Below the pieces are notes generated by a model. The model was given only the letters and a program-made list of their open reading frames with translations, ran no database searches and had not been told where the DNA came from. Of a stretch of 64,000 nt of DNA, positions 55,006 to 63,765 are shown in pieces. This DNA comes from Myxococcales bacterium. Its GTDB lineage: Bacteria; Myxococcota_A; Polyangia; Polyangiales; Polyangiaceae. Location of the stretch: positions 1 through 64,000 of the forward strand of contig JAEUKE010000122.1 in the NCBI GenBank assembly GCA_016794345.1, given 5' to 3'. The position numbers and the translations under genes were made by a program. Each line of letters begins with the position of its first letter. Positions within the stretch are counted from its first letter, which is position 1.

Positions 55006-56298
55006 ATGAGGGGCGGGGCGGCGACGATCGCGCTGGCCGCGTTGTTTCTCGCTGCCCCGCTGCGCGCGGAGCCCGAGGCTCCGCCGCCGAACCGCTGGGA
55101 GCCCGGCCTCCTGCCGGTCATCAACTACGACTCCAACCTCGGCTTCGGGTTCGGCGCCATCGGCGTGCTCGCGCGCTTCGAGGAAGGCTACGATCCGTAC
55201 CGCTTCCGCATTCAGGGCCTCTTTCAGATGAACGTCGCGGTGGACGAGGCGGGCGACGCCTCGCTCCCAATGCATGACGATTATGTCAGGATCGACGCGC
55301 CGGGGATCTTCGGCGACAAGCTGCGTATCCAGGCGGAGCTCTTCTTCAACAAGCTCGCGACGATGCCCTACTACGGCGTCGGCCCGCGCACGGCGGAGGC
55401 CGCCTTCTCCGATCCCGAGCTCGAGCGGAGCCTCCGCGCGCGGCGGTACCACCACTACGATCGCGCGATCGTCGGCGGTCGCGCGTTCCTCCGCTTCACG
55501 GTCCTCAAGCTCGCGGCGGAAGGAGAGGACCCGCGCCTCGAGGTATACGACGGGACGCAGGTCTCGTACGTCTGGCGCGAGGTGTACCCGGGCTCGAAGC
55601 TCGTCCGCGACATCGCGGCCCGGCGCGAGGCCGGACCGAAGGGGGACGCGCTCCGGGCGCTCCTGCACACGCCGGAGACCTACCCTCTCATCGCCAAGAG
55701 CTTCGGCCTGCTGTGGGACGATCGCGATCACGAGTTCGCGCCGAGCCGCGGGAGCTTCACGGAGATCGGCGTTCGCCTGTCGCCGGGGGCGATCGAGCGG
55801 CTGAGCCACGCGCGGCTGCACGTCGCGACGCGCTGGTTCGCGCCGTTCTTCCGCGACTACCTCGTCTTCGCGCACCGCGCGGCGCTCGACGTTCTCGGCG
55901 GGGATGCGCCGGTCGACGAGCTCACGCAGATCGGCGTCCTGCAGTCGGAGGATTTCGGCGGCAGCGTGACGATCCGCGGCGTGCCGCTCCGGCGGTTTGG
56001 CGGCCGGCTGAAGCTCCTTGGTCAGGCCGAGCTGCGCGGCAGCTTCCCGTGGTTCGAGGTGCTCGAGCAGCGCCTCCAGATCGGCGTGGTCGCGTTCGTC
56101 GACGCGGCGCGTGTCTGGGCCGACTTCGACTCGACCCCGGCGCTCGACGAAGACTTCGACCGGCCCCCGTTCACCCTCGGCACCGGCGGCGGCCTCCGGA
56201 TCCGCTGGGCGGACACCTTCATCATGCGCGCGGACGGCGCGTACTCACCGACCGAAGACTCGACGGGCATCTACGTCGACGTCGGCCACGCGTTCTGA
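55006..56298 (+). CDS. Omp85/BamA-like outer membrane beta-barrel protein
   Basis: A 430-residue outer membrane protein. A signal peptide (IALAALFLAAPLRAEP) precedes a barrel of the surface-antigen (Omp85) type without POTRA domains. Features: GLLPVINYDSNLGFGFGAIG, FGLLWDDRDHEFAPSRGSFT (characteristic of BamA/TamA-like barrels), VTIRGVPLRRFGGRLKLLGQ (Omp85 FxGxxxxRG-like strands), GTGGGLRIRWADTFIMRADG and a C-terminal aromatic residue (Phe) for BAM recognition. Members of unknown function are common in Myxococcota; it is probably a substrate or lipid transporter rather than BamA itself. Confidence 0.8.
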   Translation: MRGGAATIALAALFLAAPLRAEPEAPPPNRWEPGLLPVINYDSNLGFGFGAIGVLARFEEGYDPYRFRIQGLFQMNVAVDEAGDASLPMHDDYVRIDAPGIFGDKLRIQAELFFNKLATMPYYGVGPRTAEAAFSDPELERSLRARRYHHYDRAIVGGRAFLRFTVLKLAAEGEDPRLEVYDGTQVSYVWREVYPGSKLVRDIAARREAGPKGDALRALLHTPETYPLIAKSFGLLWDDRDHEFAPSRGSFTEIGVRLSPGAIERLSHARLHVATRWFAPFFRDYLVFAHRAALDVLGGDAPVDELTQIGVLQSEDFGGSVTIRGVPLRRFGGRLKLLGQAELRGSFPWFEVLEQRLQIGVVAFVDAARVWADFDSTPALDEDFDRPPFTLGTGGGLRIRWADTFIMRADGAYSPTEDSTGIYVDVGHAF

Positions 56299-56299
56299 G

Positions 56300-56884
56300 T
56301 CAGGTGCAGACGACGTCGTTGAAACAGGCGGCGAACGCGTCGAAGATCTCGACCCCGCCGGGGAACTCCAGCGCGCACTCTTCCCAGCACGCGCTGTGGG
56401 GCGCGCAGCCGCGATCGTCGATGCAGATGTAGATGAGGGCGGAGCACGAGTCGCTCTTCGCGCAGGCGGTCGATTCGGCGCAGCAGAGCGCGTAGAGATC
56501 GTCGGCGCAGCTCGCGGGGGTCGGCACGATTCCGCCGCACTCGGGCTCGGGGACGCCGCACTCCGCCGCGCAGTTGGCGTCGCGGCAGATCTTGACGGCC
56601 GAGTTGGTCCACACCCCGGGGTCGGTCGCGGACTCGGTCGCCGTCGCGCAGCAGTTTTCGTCCTGGCAAGCGGTGCAGGCGGGCGTCGCCTGGGAGAGCC
56701 CCGACACACAGGCGGCGCCGCCGCTCCCTCCCGCGCCGCCGCTCCCTCCCGCGCCGCCTCCGCCGGTCGTCGACGCCGACGACGTCGTCCCTCCGCCCGC
56801 GCCGCTCGACGACGATCCGTCATCGCCGCAGGCGAGGAGCGACCAGGCGAGAGCAAGGGGGAGCCAAGAGCGCGCCTTCATCAT
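56300..56884 (-). CDS. Cys-rich lipoprotein
   Basis: A 194-residue lipoprotein: MMKARSWLPLALAWSLLACG has an LLAC lipobox, and a Ser/Gly/Thr linker follows (SSSSGAGGGTTSSASTTGGG). The mature domain contains about 20 Cys in pairs (TPACTACQDENCC, DANCAAECGVPEPECG, CADDLYALCC, CIDDRGC), suggesting a small disulfide-rich fold. Such proteins are frequent in myxobacterial secretomes. The ATG at 56884 gives the signal peptide. It ends one base from the convergent outer-membrane barrel gene. Confidence 0.75.
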   Translation of the reverse strand: MMKARSWLPLALAWSLLACGDDGSSSSGAGGGTTSSASTTGGGGAGGSGGAGGSGGAACVSGLSQATPACTACQDENCCATATESATDPGVWTNSAVKICRDANCAAECGVPEPECGGIVPTPASCADDLYALCCAESTACAKSDSCSALIYICIDDRGCAPHSACWEECALEFPGGVEIFDAFAACFNDVVCT

Positions 56885-57081
56885 GGGTCTCGTCCTCTCG
56901 CGCCGGCCGGCTGGGCACAATTCAAAGCTCCTCATGAGCGGAGGCGCGCACTCGGGTGTGCAGCCGCACGATTGCGAGCGCGGACGAGCTCGGGCCGAGC
57001 TGGGATTCGCCGCGAATTCGCGCTCGGCGGCATGTCGCCTTACGGCACGCGACGTGCTGCTCCAGCCGGACGGAGAGCTTC

Positions 57082-57396
57082 ATGATGAAACGACACGCCA
57101 TCGTCATCCTGGGTGCAGCGCTCCTCGGGTGTCCCCCCGACGAGGTGCGCGAAGAGGTCACGAACAGGATCGCTTGCGGCCAGCTCTGCGACTGGTCCGT
57201 CGACTGCGGCCGCAGCCAGCTGAGCAAGGACGCATGCGAGGACGACTGCGAGGACAAGGCGGACGCAAACGACGACTTTCGTCGTGAGGTCGAGGACTGC
57301 TCGGAGTGCATCGACAATGACGACCTGACCTGCCAGCAGAACGAGGAGATCTGTAGCGACGAGTGCGACATCGCCGCTCCTGTCACCTCGGACTGA
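57082..57396 (+). CDS. small Cys-rich lipoprotein
   Basis: A 104-residue lipoprotein: MMKRHAIVILGAALLGCPPD has an LLGC lipobox. The mature part is acidic with eleven Cys (ACGQLCDWSVDCGRS, KDACEDDCEDKADAND, DCSECIDNDDLTCQ, ICSDECD). It is similar in style to the Cys-rich lipoprotein encoded just to the left on the other strand. The ATG at 57082 has GGAGAG upstream. No enzyme motif is seen. Confidence 0.7.
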   Translation: MMKRHAIVILGAALLGCPPDEVREEVTNRIACGQLCDWSVDCGRSQLSKDACEDDCEDKADANDDFRREVEDCSECIDNDDLTCQQNEEICSDECDIAAPVTSD

Positions 57397-57475
57397 CGGT
57401 ACCGGTGAGGGAGTCCCCAGGCACCCCGACGCAGGGATAGTTGGCAGCACGGGAGCGGTCTGATGTGATTGCTCG

Positions 57476-60379
57476 ATGCGCCCCAACTGGCTTGCTTGGT
57501 GTGTCTGGGCGACCCTGGTCCTCGGCTGCGCGGCGGGAAGTGACGACGACGGCGCTGGAGGCAACGGCGGCAGCACCGGCTCGCAGGTGAGCACCGGCGG
57601 GCCAGGCACCGGAGGGCAAGGGACCGGCGGGCAAGGCACCGGAGGCCAAGGCACCGGCGGTCTGGGCGGCGCGGGTGGAGGCGGCGGCGGCCTCTCGGGT
57701 GACGTCGAGCTTTGCGTGCTCAACGAGGGCGAGCCGTACGGCGCGTGTGAGGTGCCGGAGGAGCTGGATTTCGGGGTGGTCGCCGCGGGCACGAGCGAGA
57801 CGCGGACGTTCCGCGTCGACAACGAGACGCCCGGCGACGTGCTCTTCAACCAGGCGAACGTCGGTGATCCTGCGTTCGAGATCACCACGGTTCGATTCGA
57901 GGAAGACCCGGGCGACCCGGGCAACTACATCCGGGTGGAGCAGGCGCTGCCGGTCTCGCGGCCGAGCGGCACCTCGCTCTGGTTCGAGGTGGCCTACACG
58001 TCGGCCGGCTTCGAGGGCCCGCTGCCCGCCGAGACTGTCGTCGTCGAGATGGACTACGAGGGCAGCCCCATCGCGGACATCGAGGTCCCCATCGTCGGGG
58101 AAGAGAGCGGCTGTCCGACCGGGCTCGGCGCGTGTGACTCCGACCCCGGCAACGGCTGCGAGACGAACATCTTCACGTCGAACCAACATTGCGGCGACTG
58201 TGACAACGCCTGCGACCCGCTGAACGCATCCGGGCAGTGTGTCGGCGGCACCTGTGAGCTCGGCCCCTGCGACCCGTATTTCGCGAACTGCGACTCCATG
58301 CCGGCCAACGGCTGCGAGGTCCCGCTCCTCAGCGACACCCTCAACTGCGGTATGTGCGGCAACGACTGCAACAAGGCCAACACGAACGCCTTCTGCAACG
58401 GCGGCAACTGCAACATCACAGGCTGTCTGAACAACTACGCGGACTGCAACCTGCTCGCTTCCGACGGCTGTGAGACCAACCTCGCGAACACGATGGCCCA
58501 TTGCGGCGGCTGCAACCTCGCCTGCGACCTCGCGAACGCGAGCGAGAGCTGCATCCCCAGCCTCCAGACGGGGCTGGGCGTCTGCACGCTGAATGCCTGC
58601 AACGCCGGCTTCCAGAACTGCAACCTGAGCCCGGCGGACGGCTGCGAGATCAACACGACGAACGACGTCGCGAACTGCGGCAACTGCTTCTCCCCCTGCA
58701 ACTTCGCGAACGCCGGCGCCTCGTGTGTGAACAGCGCGTGCCAGCTCGGGCAGTGCAACCCGGGCTACGCGAACTGCGACAACAACGCGCTGACGGGCTG
58801 CGAGGTGAGCCTCCTCACCGACAAGGACCATTGCGGCAACTGCGCGACGGACTGCGATCTCGTGTTCCCCAACACGGTCACCTCTTGCAACAACGGCGCA
58901 TGCCAGATGGGCGCGTGCCTGCCGAACTTCTGGGATCTGGACGGCAACGCCGCAAACGGCTGCGAATACGCGTGCACCTTCACCAGCGCGACCGACCTCC
59001 CCGACAACTCGTTCGTCGACGCGAACTGCGACGGCATCGACGGGGACGCGAGCGGCGCGGTCTTCGTGTCGACCGCGGGCAACGACACCTGGCCGGGCAC
59101 GCGCACGCAGCCCATGCTCACCATCGCAGCGGCGATCGGCAAGGCGTCGCTCGACGGCAAGACTCAGGTCTACGTCTCGAACGGCAACTACGTGGGGCGC
59201 GTCTCGCTCACGAGCGGCATCTCCCTCTACGGTGGCTACTCGCAGACGAACAACTGGGCGCGCTCCTCCGCGTACGTCGCGACCATCTCGTCCACCACCG
59301 TGTCCGGCGGTCGCATGACGGCCCTCGAAGGCTTCAACGTGACGACGCCGACCACGGTGGACCGATTCACGATCACCACGAACAGCACGAACCAGGTGGG
59401 CGTGTCGAACTACGGCGTCTACTGCGACAACTGCGGCTCGCTGACCTTGAAGAACAACGTCATCACCGCAGGCAACGCGGGCCCGGGCTCGAACGGCAGC
59501 GGCGGCTCGACCGGCGCGAGCGGGACCGTCGGCGGCAACGGCGGGTCGGGGAGCTGCGACGCCAACAACTCGGGTGGCGCCGGCGGGACCGCCGGCGGCT
59601 CGTCCTGCGGGCGCAACGGCGGCACCGGCGGGAAGGGCGGCGACTACGGCGACAACAACGGCAACAACGGCGGCACCGGGCTGATCGGGACGCTCTTCGG
59701 CAGCGGCGGCTCGGGTGGCGACCCGGGTGGTGACGGCACGAACGGGAGCGGCGGCACGAGCGGCTCGAACGGAAGCGCCGGCAGCGGCGGCAGCGGCGGC
59801 AGCACCTCGACCGGCTTCTGGGTCGGCACGGCCGGCAGCAGCGGCGGCACCGGGGGACACGGCAATGGCGGCGGCGGTGGCGGCGGCGGCGGCGGTCAGG
59901 GCTGCTTCCTCTGCAACGACGGTCCCGGTAACGGCGGCGGCGGCGGCGGCGGTGCCGGCTGCGGCGGCGGCGGCGCGACGGGCGGCATCGCGGGCGGCGG
60001 CTCCTTCGGTGTGTTCGTCCGGAGCTCGACCGGGCTCATCCTCCAGGCCAACACCATTACGAGCGGCAACGGCGGCAACGGTGGAACGGGCGGCGCCGGC
60101 GGCGGCGGCGGCATCGGCGCGGACGGCGGCAACGGCGCGACCGTCTGCACCAGCGAGGTCGGCGGTGGTGGCAACGGCGGCAAGGGCGGCAACGGCGGCA
60201 GCGGCGGCGGCGGTGGCGGTGGCGCGGGCGGACCTTCGTATGGCGTCTACCGCCTCAGCAGCAGCGTCTCCGTCATCGGCAACTCGCTCAACAACGGCAC
60301 GCCCGGCAACGGCGGCTCGGGCGGGTTCCCGAACGGCAACGCGGGCGTGACGGGCGCGTCGGGAGCGCAGTTCCCCTGA
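57476..60379 (+). CDS. giant Gly/Cys-rich lipoprotein with beta-helix segment
   Basis: A 967-residue lipoprotein: signal peptide ending TLVLGCAAG, then a (GTGGQ)n linker. Residues ~75-205 form a beta-sandwich of the ASH/Hydin-like kind (DFGVVAAGTSETRTFRVDN). Residues ~205-510 are Cys-rich repeats of ~45-50 residues with NGCETN...CG.C...C, e.g. DSDPGNGCETNIFTSNQHCG, ASDGCETNLANTMAHCGGCN, NALTGCEVSLLTDKDHCGNC. Residues ~520-670 form a beta-helix-like module (VFVSTAGNDTWPGTRTQPML, SLYGGYSQTN, VTTPTTVDRF). Residues ~675-960 are mostly Gly, Ser and Asn with occasional helix-turns (GGNGGTGGAGGGGGIGADGG), like PGRS proteins. Function unknown; extracellular surface is likely. Confidence 0.85.
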   Translation: MRPNWLAWCVWATLVLGCAAGSDDDGAGGNGGSTGSQVSTGGPGTGGQGTGGQGTGGQGTGGLGGAGGGGGGLSGDVELCVLNEGEPYGACEVPEELDFGVVAAGTSETRTFRVDNETPGDVLFNQANVGDPAFEITTVRFEEDPGDPGNYIRVEQALPVSRPSGTSLWFEVAYTSAGFEGPLPAETVVVEMDYEGSPIADIEVPIVGEESGCPTGLGACDSDPGNGCETNIFTSNQHCGDCDNACDPLNASGQCVGGTCELGPCDPYFANCDSMPANGCEVPLLSDTLNCGMCGNDCNKANTNAFCNGGNCNITGCLNNYADCNLLASDGCETNLANTMAHCGGCNLACDLANASESCIPSLQTGLGVCTLNACNAGFQNCNLSPADGCEINTTNDVANCGNCFSPCNFANAGASCVNSACQLGQCNPGYANCDNNALTGCEVSLLTDKDHCGNCATDCDLVFPNTVTSCNNGACQMGACLPNFWDLDGNAANGCEYACTFTSATDLPDNSFVDANCDGIDGDASGAVFVSTAGNDTWPGTRTQPMLTIAAAIGKASLDGKTQVYVSNGNYVGRVSLTSGISLYGGYSQTNNWARSSAYVATISSTTVSGGRMTALEGFNVTTPTTVDRFTITTNSTNQVGVSNYGVYCDNCGSLTLKNNVITAGNAGPGSNGSGGSTGASGTVGGNGGSGSCDANNSGGAGGTAGGSSCGRNGGTGGKGGDYGDNNGNNGGTGLIGTLFGSGGSGGDPGGDGTNGSGGTSGSNGSAGSGGSGGSTSTGFWVGTAGSSGGTGGHGNGGGGGGGGGGQGCFLCNDGPGNGGGGGGGAGCGGGGATGGIAGGGSFGVFVRSSTGLILQANTITSGNGGNGGTGGAGGGGGIGADGGNGATVCTSEVGGGGNGGKGGNGGSGGGGGGGAGGPSYGVYRLSSSVSVIGNSLNNGTPGNGGSGGFPNGNAGVTGASGAQFP
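57598..57662 (+). repeat. 15-base tandem repeat in a lipoprotein linker
   Basis: About four near-identical 15-base units of the type GGGCAAGGCACCGGA encode the pentapeptide GTGGQ. It lies just after the lipobox region of the giant Gly-rich lipoprotein. Such repeats readily change copy number, which would alter linker length. Confidence 0.8.
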
Positions 60380-60421
60380 AGGCCGCCAGGCGTTCTCGCC
60401 CTCGCATCATCCTCTGTTCGG

Positions 60422-60492
60422 CTCCGGGACGTGGATTCGAACCACGATTCGAGGATTCAAAGTCCTCTGTCCTGCCATTGAACGATCCCGGA
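60422..60492 (-). tRNA. tRNA-Gln (anticodon TTG)
   Basis: A 71-base tRNA read on the minus strand. The acceptor stem is TCCGGGA (60492-60486) with TCCCGGA (60429-60423). The D-arm is GTTC/GGAC. The anticodon arm is GAGGA-CTTTGAA-TCCTC with anticodon TTG (Gln). The T-arm is CGTGG-TTCGAAT-CCACG. The discriminator base is G, as in Gln tRNAs. CCA is not encoded. It is alone between the giant lipoprotein gene and a GYF_2-like gene. Confidence 0.95.
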
Positions 60493-60573
60493 AACTGCCG
60501 CGCACCCTAGCCGGTTTGTCGGCCGAGTCCAACGGGACGTTGGTGATCGGGGGCGCCTGACCCCGCGCCGGGC

Positions 60574-61479
60574 TCAGGGCGCGGTGGCGCGGCTCTTTCG
60601 CTTCTGGCCCTTCTTGGAGGGCGAGACGGGCTTCTTGGTCGGACGAGGCGGGAGGGGCATCTTCTCGACGCTGCCTTCGAGCCGTGGCTGCGCCTGGGGA
60701 CCGTGCGCGAGCTCGTCGGCGGCGCGCCGAGCCGCGTCGGAGATACGCGCGGCGAGGGTGGCCTGGCGGGAGCGCGCCGGCGTTCCGTCGGAGGCGACGG
60801 CTGGCGCGAGGAGGGCGGCGATCACCGCGGCTGCGGCCGCGAACGCAGCCCAGGAGCGCGGGGGCTTGCGCACGGTCGGAAGGACCGTGGGCCGCTCCGG
60901 GTCGAGCTCGACGTGGGAGCTGCGAGGCGGCAAGACGACGGCCTGCGGGAGCTCGCTCGACGGCGACTCCTGGTGGATCGCGGCGACAGCGGCCTCGATC
61001 CGCGACAGCTCGGCCGGGCTGAAGACCATCTCGGGCAAGCTCTCGCGCAAGCGCGGAGGATCTTGCTCCACGTCTCGTTCCGACGCGGTCTCGTCGGGCA
61101 CGCCGAAGGAAGGCGGCGCGGTCACGTAGTCGACGGTGATCCGCGGCGCTTCGTCTTCGGGCTTCACGGGGACCTCGTGCAGCGAGACGCGCAGCGCGCA
61201 CGCGAGCTCGGGGACCTCGATCGCGGGCGTCCAGCACTCGCGGCCGACGCGCCACACGCGCACCTCGGACGAGAGCTCGCCGACCGAGAGCGCGCGCCAC
61301 AGATCGAACGTGCTCATCGCGCGCACCTCGGTGTTGCCGAGGTCGACCGCCCAGGTCAGACGAGGTCGCTCGAGCGGGAGGCTCGGTCGGTCTTCGTCCG
61401 GTGCGCGGCCCTTCTGCGCGGTCTCGGGGACGGTCGGCAACGAGCCGCGACCGGCCCGGAGGTTGTCGACGTCTTGCAT
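60574..61479 (-). CDS. GYF_2-like (DUF4339) domain membrane-associated protein
   Basis: A 301-residue protein. Residues ~40-95 (LTWAVDLGNTEVRAMSTFDL, WRALSVGELSSEVRVWRVGR, CWTPAIEVPELACAL) match the GYF_2 domain, a small protein-interaction fold common in Myxococcota. The middle (~105-215) is acidic, Pro-rich and probably disordered. A hydrophobic segment of ~18 residues (AAFAAAAAVIAALLAPAVA) near 223-241 is probably a membrane span. The C-terminus is basic (PTKKPVSPSKKGQKRKSRAT). It starts after an ATG at 61479. The function is unknown. Confidence 0.65.
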   Translation of the reverse strand: MQDVDNLRAGRGSLPTVPETAQKGRAPDEDRPSLPLERPRLTWAVDLGNTEVRAMSTFDLWRALSVGELSSEVRVWRVGRECWTPAIEVPELACALRVSLHEVPVKPEDEAPRITVDYVTAPPSFGVPDETASERDVEQDPPRLRESLPEMVFSPAELSRIEAAVAAIHQESPSSELPQAVVLPPRSSHVELDPERPTVLPTVRKPPRSWAAFAAAAAVIAALLAPAVASDGTPARSRQATLAARISDAARRAADELAHGPQAQPRLEGSVEKMPLPPRPTKKPVSPSKKGQKRKSRATAP

Positions 61480-61632
61480 GGGGGTGCCCTCCGCTGCGTC
61501 GGAGACTCGATCGCAGCCACCCGGGCTCTATCGGAGGTGCGCCGGTCCGGCCAACTCTTCGTCCGGAGATCGGTCGCAGGTTGTGGCATAAGGCGAAGGC
61601 AAGACTGTCACCGACTCGAGGACGGACCGAAA

Positions 61633-62820
61633 ATGGCTGCTCTTTCCATCCCCCAGCTCCTCTCACGCCGTGAGGGGGGAGTGCTCACCTGGACGCTCGT
61701 GAGCGCCCTCGGCCTCGCCTGTTCCGCTCCCGCCCCCGAGCCCGTGAACGCGCCGCCGCCCAAGGCCACGGCCGACGCGCCGCCTCCCGTGCCCGTGAGC
61801 TCGAACGTTCCTGCCGCCACCGCTTCCGCGTCCGCCTCCGCCGCGCCGGACACAAAGGCTCCCGAAGGGCCGACCTCGTGCCCGGCGGACATGGTGCTCG
61901 TCGAGGGAGACTATTGCACCGAGGTCGAGCACACGTGCCTCAAGGAGTGGTACGCGGAGCAGAACAAGAAGCAGGTCTGCGAGACGTTCGCCGAGAAGGC
62001 CGAGTGCAAGGGCCAGAAGGTGAAGAAGCGCTACTGCATCGACAAGTACGAGTGGCCCAACAAGAAGGGGGTCCGCCCCGAGGTGATGAACCGCTTCCAC
62101 CAGGCGCAGGTGAAGTGCGCTGCGGCCGGCAAGCGCATGTGCACCGAGAGCGAGTGGAACTTCGCGTGTGAAGGTCCTCAGATGAAGCCGTTCCCCTACG
62201 GGTGGCGGCGCGACCCGCTCATCTGCAACGGCGATCACCTCTGGGACGACCCGAACATGAAGAAGGTCGAGAAGCGCGACGCGGACGAGCTCGCGCGGCT
62301 CTGGCGAGGCATGCCCTCGGGCACGCAGGACCAGTGCGTGAGCGACTTCGGCGTGTTCGACATGCCGGCCAACGCGGACGAGGTCGTCGCGAGCGAGCAG
62401 AACCCGAACGGCCGTCGCGGCGAGTTCGACAGCGTGCACACCGGCGGCCCCTGGTACAGCGGCGTGCGCAACCAGTGCCGGCCCAAGGTCTACACACACG
62501 GCGAGGATTTCTACTACTACTTCCTCAGCTTCCGCTGCTGCTCGGAGCCCGACGGCAAGCCGACCGACCCGCGCACGCCGCGCCAGATCAAAGACGGTTG
62601 GGCCATGACGAAGGTCGAGAAGCTCGCGCAGTTCAGCGTCGACGAGATGAAAGAGAAGCTCCGCCTCAAGGCCGAGAACAAATGCGCGTGCAAGGACACG
62701 GACATCCTGTGCAAGACCATGTGCGGCACGCTCCTCGGGCCGAACGCAAAAGACGCGACGAAGGACACCCCTCGTGCGCGCTACGCGGGCAAGCGGACCA
62801 AAGGTAGCTTCAAGGACTGA
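61633..62820 (+). CDS. lipoprotein with formylglycine-generating-enzyme-like (SUMF1) domain
   Basis: A 395-residue lipoprotein: LTWTLVSALGLACSA has a GLAC lipobox, followed by a Pro/Ala/Ser linker. The body resembles the FGE-sulfatase/SUMF1 fold: DMVLVEGDYCTEVEHTCLKE, YCIDKYEWPNKKGVRPEVM, CAAAGKRMCTESEWNFACEG, FPYGWRRDPLICNGDHLW. In active FGE the catalytic Cys pair lies near a GFRCV-type end; here SFRCCSEPDGK occupies that place. Many extra Cys are present (KCACKDTDILCKTMCG). It is more likely a structural or ligand-binding homologue than an active generating enzyme. It ends 2 bases before the LysR gene. Confidence 0.75.
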   Translation: MAALSIPQLLSRREGGVLTWTLVSALGLACSAPAPEPVNAPPPKATADAPPPVPVSSNVPAATASASASAAPDTKAPEGPTSCPADMVLVEGDYCTEVEHTCLKEWYAEQNKKQVCETFAEKAECKGQKVKKRYCIDKYEWPNKKGVRPEVMNRFHQAQVKCAAAGKRMCTESEWNFACEGPQMKPFPYGWRRDPLICNGDHLWDDPNMKKVEKRDADELARLWRGMPSGTQDQCVSDFGVFDMPANADEVVASEQNPNGRRGEFDSVHTGGPWYSGVRNQCRPKVYTHGEDFYYYFLSFRCCSEPDGKPTDPRTPRQIKDGWAMTKVEKLAQFSVDEMKEKLRLKAENKCACKDTDILCKTMCGTLLGPNAKDATKDTPRARYAGKRTKGSFKD

Positions 62821-62822
62821 GC

Positions 62823-63713
62823 ATGCAGCTGCCGGACATCGAGTCGCTCCGGTGCTTCGCGGCAGCCGCCCACCACAGGAACTTCCGAAAGGCGGCGCGT
62901 GAGGTCGCCCTCTCGCCCGCCGCCTTCAGCGATCGCATCAAGCGCCTGGAGGACCAGCTCGGGGTCCGGCTCTTCCAGCGAACGACACGGACCTGTCATT
63001 TGACGCCTGACGGCGAGCGCGCGCTCGTGCACGCCCGTGAGGCGCTCGAGGCCTCGCGGCGATGTGTGGTGGCCGCGAGCCGGGAGCCGCTTCCGTTCGA
63101 CCTCGTGATCGGGACGCGCTTCGAGCTCGGCCTCTCGTGGCTCGTCCCCGCGCTCGAGCCGCTCGCTGCCTCGCAGCCGGAGCGGCGGCTACACCTCTAC
63201 TTCGGCGACACCGACGCGCTCCTCGCCGCGGTCGAGCGAGGAGCGTGCGACTGCGTGGTGACGAGCGCTCGGCTCTCGCAGGCCGGCGCGGAGACCGCGG
63301 CTCTGCACGAAGAGAGATACGTCTTCGTGGCGGCGCCGTCGCTCCTCTCCGTGAGGCCGATGAGGGCCTTCAAGGACGCGGCGGAGCACACGCTCCTCGA
63401 TCTGCACGCGGACCTGCCTCTGTTTCGCTATTTCCTCGACGGGCGACCTCCCCGGGAAGCGTGGCGCTTCGGGCACGTGCAACGCTTGGGGACCATCGCC
63501 GCCGTCGCGGCGCAAGCGCGGCGAGGTGAAGGCGTGGCCGTCCTGCCGCGCTACTTCGTCGCCAAGGATCTGCAGAAGCGCGCGCTCGTCGAGCCGTTCC
63601 CGAAGGCGAAGATGTCGGCGGACTACTTCCGGCTCGTGTGGCGCGCCGGCCATCCGCGCGCGGAGGATCTCGTGCGCCTCGTGGCCGAGCTCCGCGCCCT
63701 GCCGCTCCGCTGA
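62823..63713 (+). CDS. LysR-type transcriptional regulator
   Basis: A 296-residue LysR regulator. The winged HTH is residues ~4-63 (LRCFAAAAHHRNFRKAAREV, ALSPAAFSDRIKRLEDQLGV, RLFQRTTRTCHLTPDG). The co-inducer-binding domain covers ~90-296 (VIGTRFELGLSWLVPALEPL; VAAQARRGEGVAVLPRYFV). It follows the FGE-like lipoprotein gene by 2 bases, so the pair may be co-transcribed. The inducer is not predictable. Confidence 0.92.
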   Translation: MQLPDIESLRCFAAAAHHRNFRKAAREVALSPAAFSDRIKRLEDQLGVRLFQRTTRTCHLTPDGERALVHAREALEASRRCVVAASREPLPFDLVIGTRFELGLSWLVPALEPLAASQPERRLHLYFGDTDALLAAVERGACDCVVTSARLSQAGAETAALHEERYVFVAAPSLLSVRPMRAFKDAAEHTLLDLHADLPLFRYFLDGRPPREAWRFGHVQRLGTIAAVAAQARRGEGVAVLPRYFVAKDLQKRALVEPFPKAKMSADYFRLVWRAGHPRAEDLVRLVAELRALPLR

Positions 63714-63765
63714 GCCGGTCGGGGCACCCTTGGGCAGCCGGCCGGTTTCGCTTATCGTCGGCCGC

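Noticed and set aside
57383..59860. Leftward 825-residue open frame opposite the Gly-rich lipoprotein
   Set aside because: Its Ala/Arg/Val-rich composition is the complement of Gly/Asn codons; no start, domain or signal supports it.
57598..60350. CRISPR-like repetition in the giant lipoprotein
   Set aside because: The repeats are in-frame 15-base units or loose Gly codons without unique spacers of constant length.
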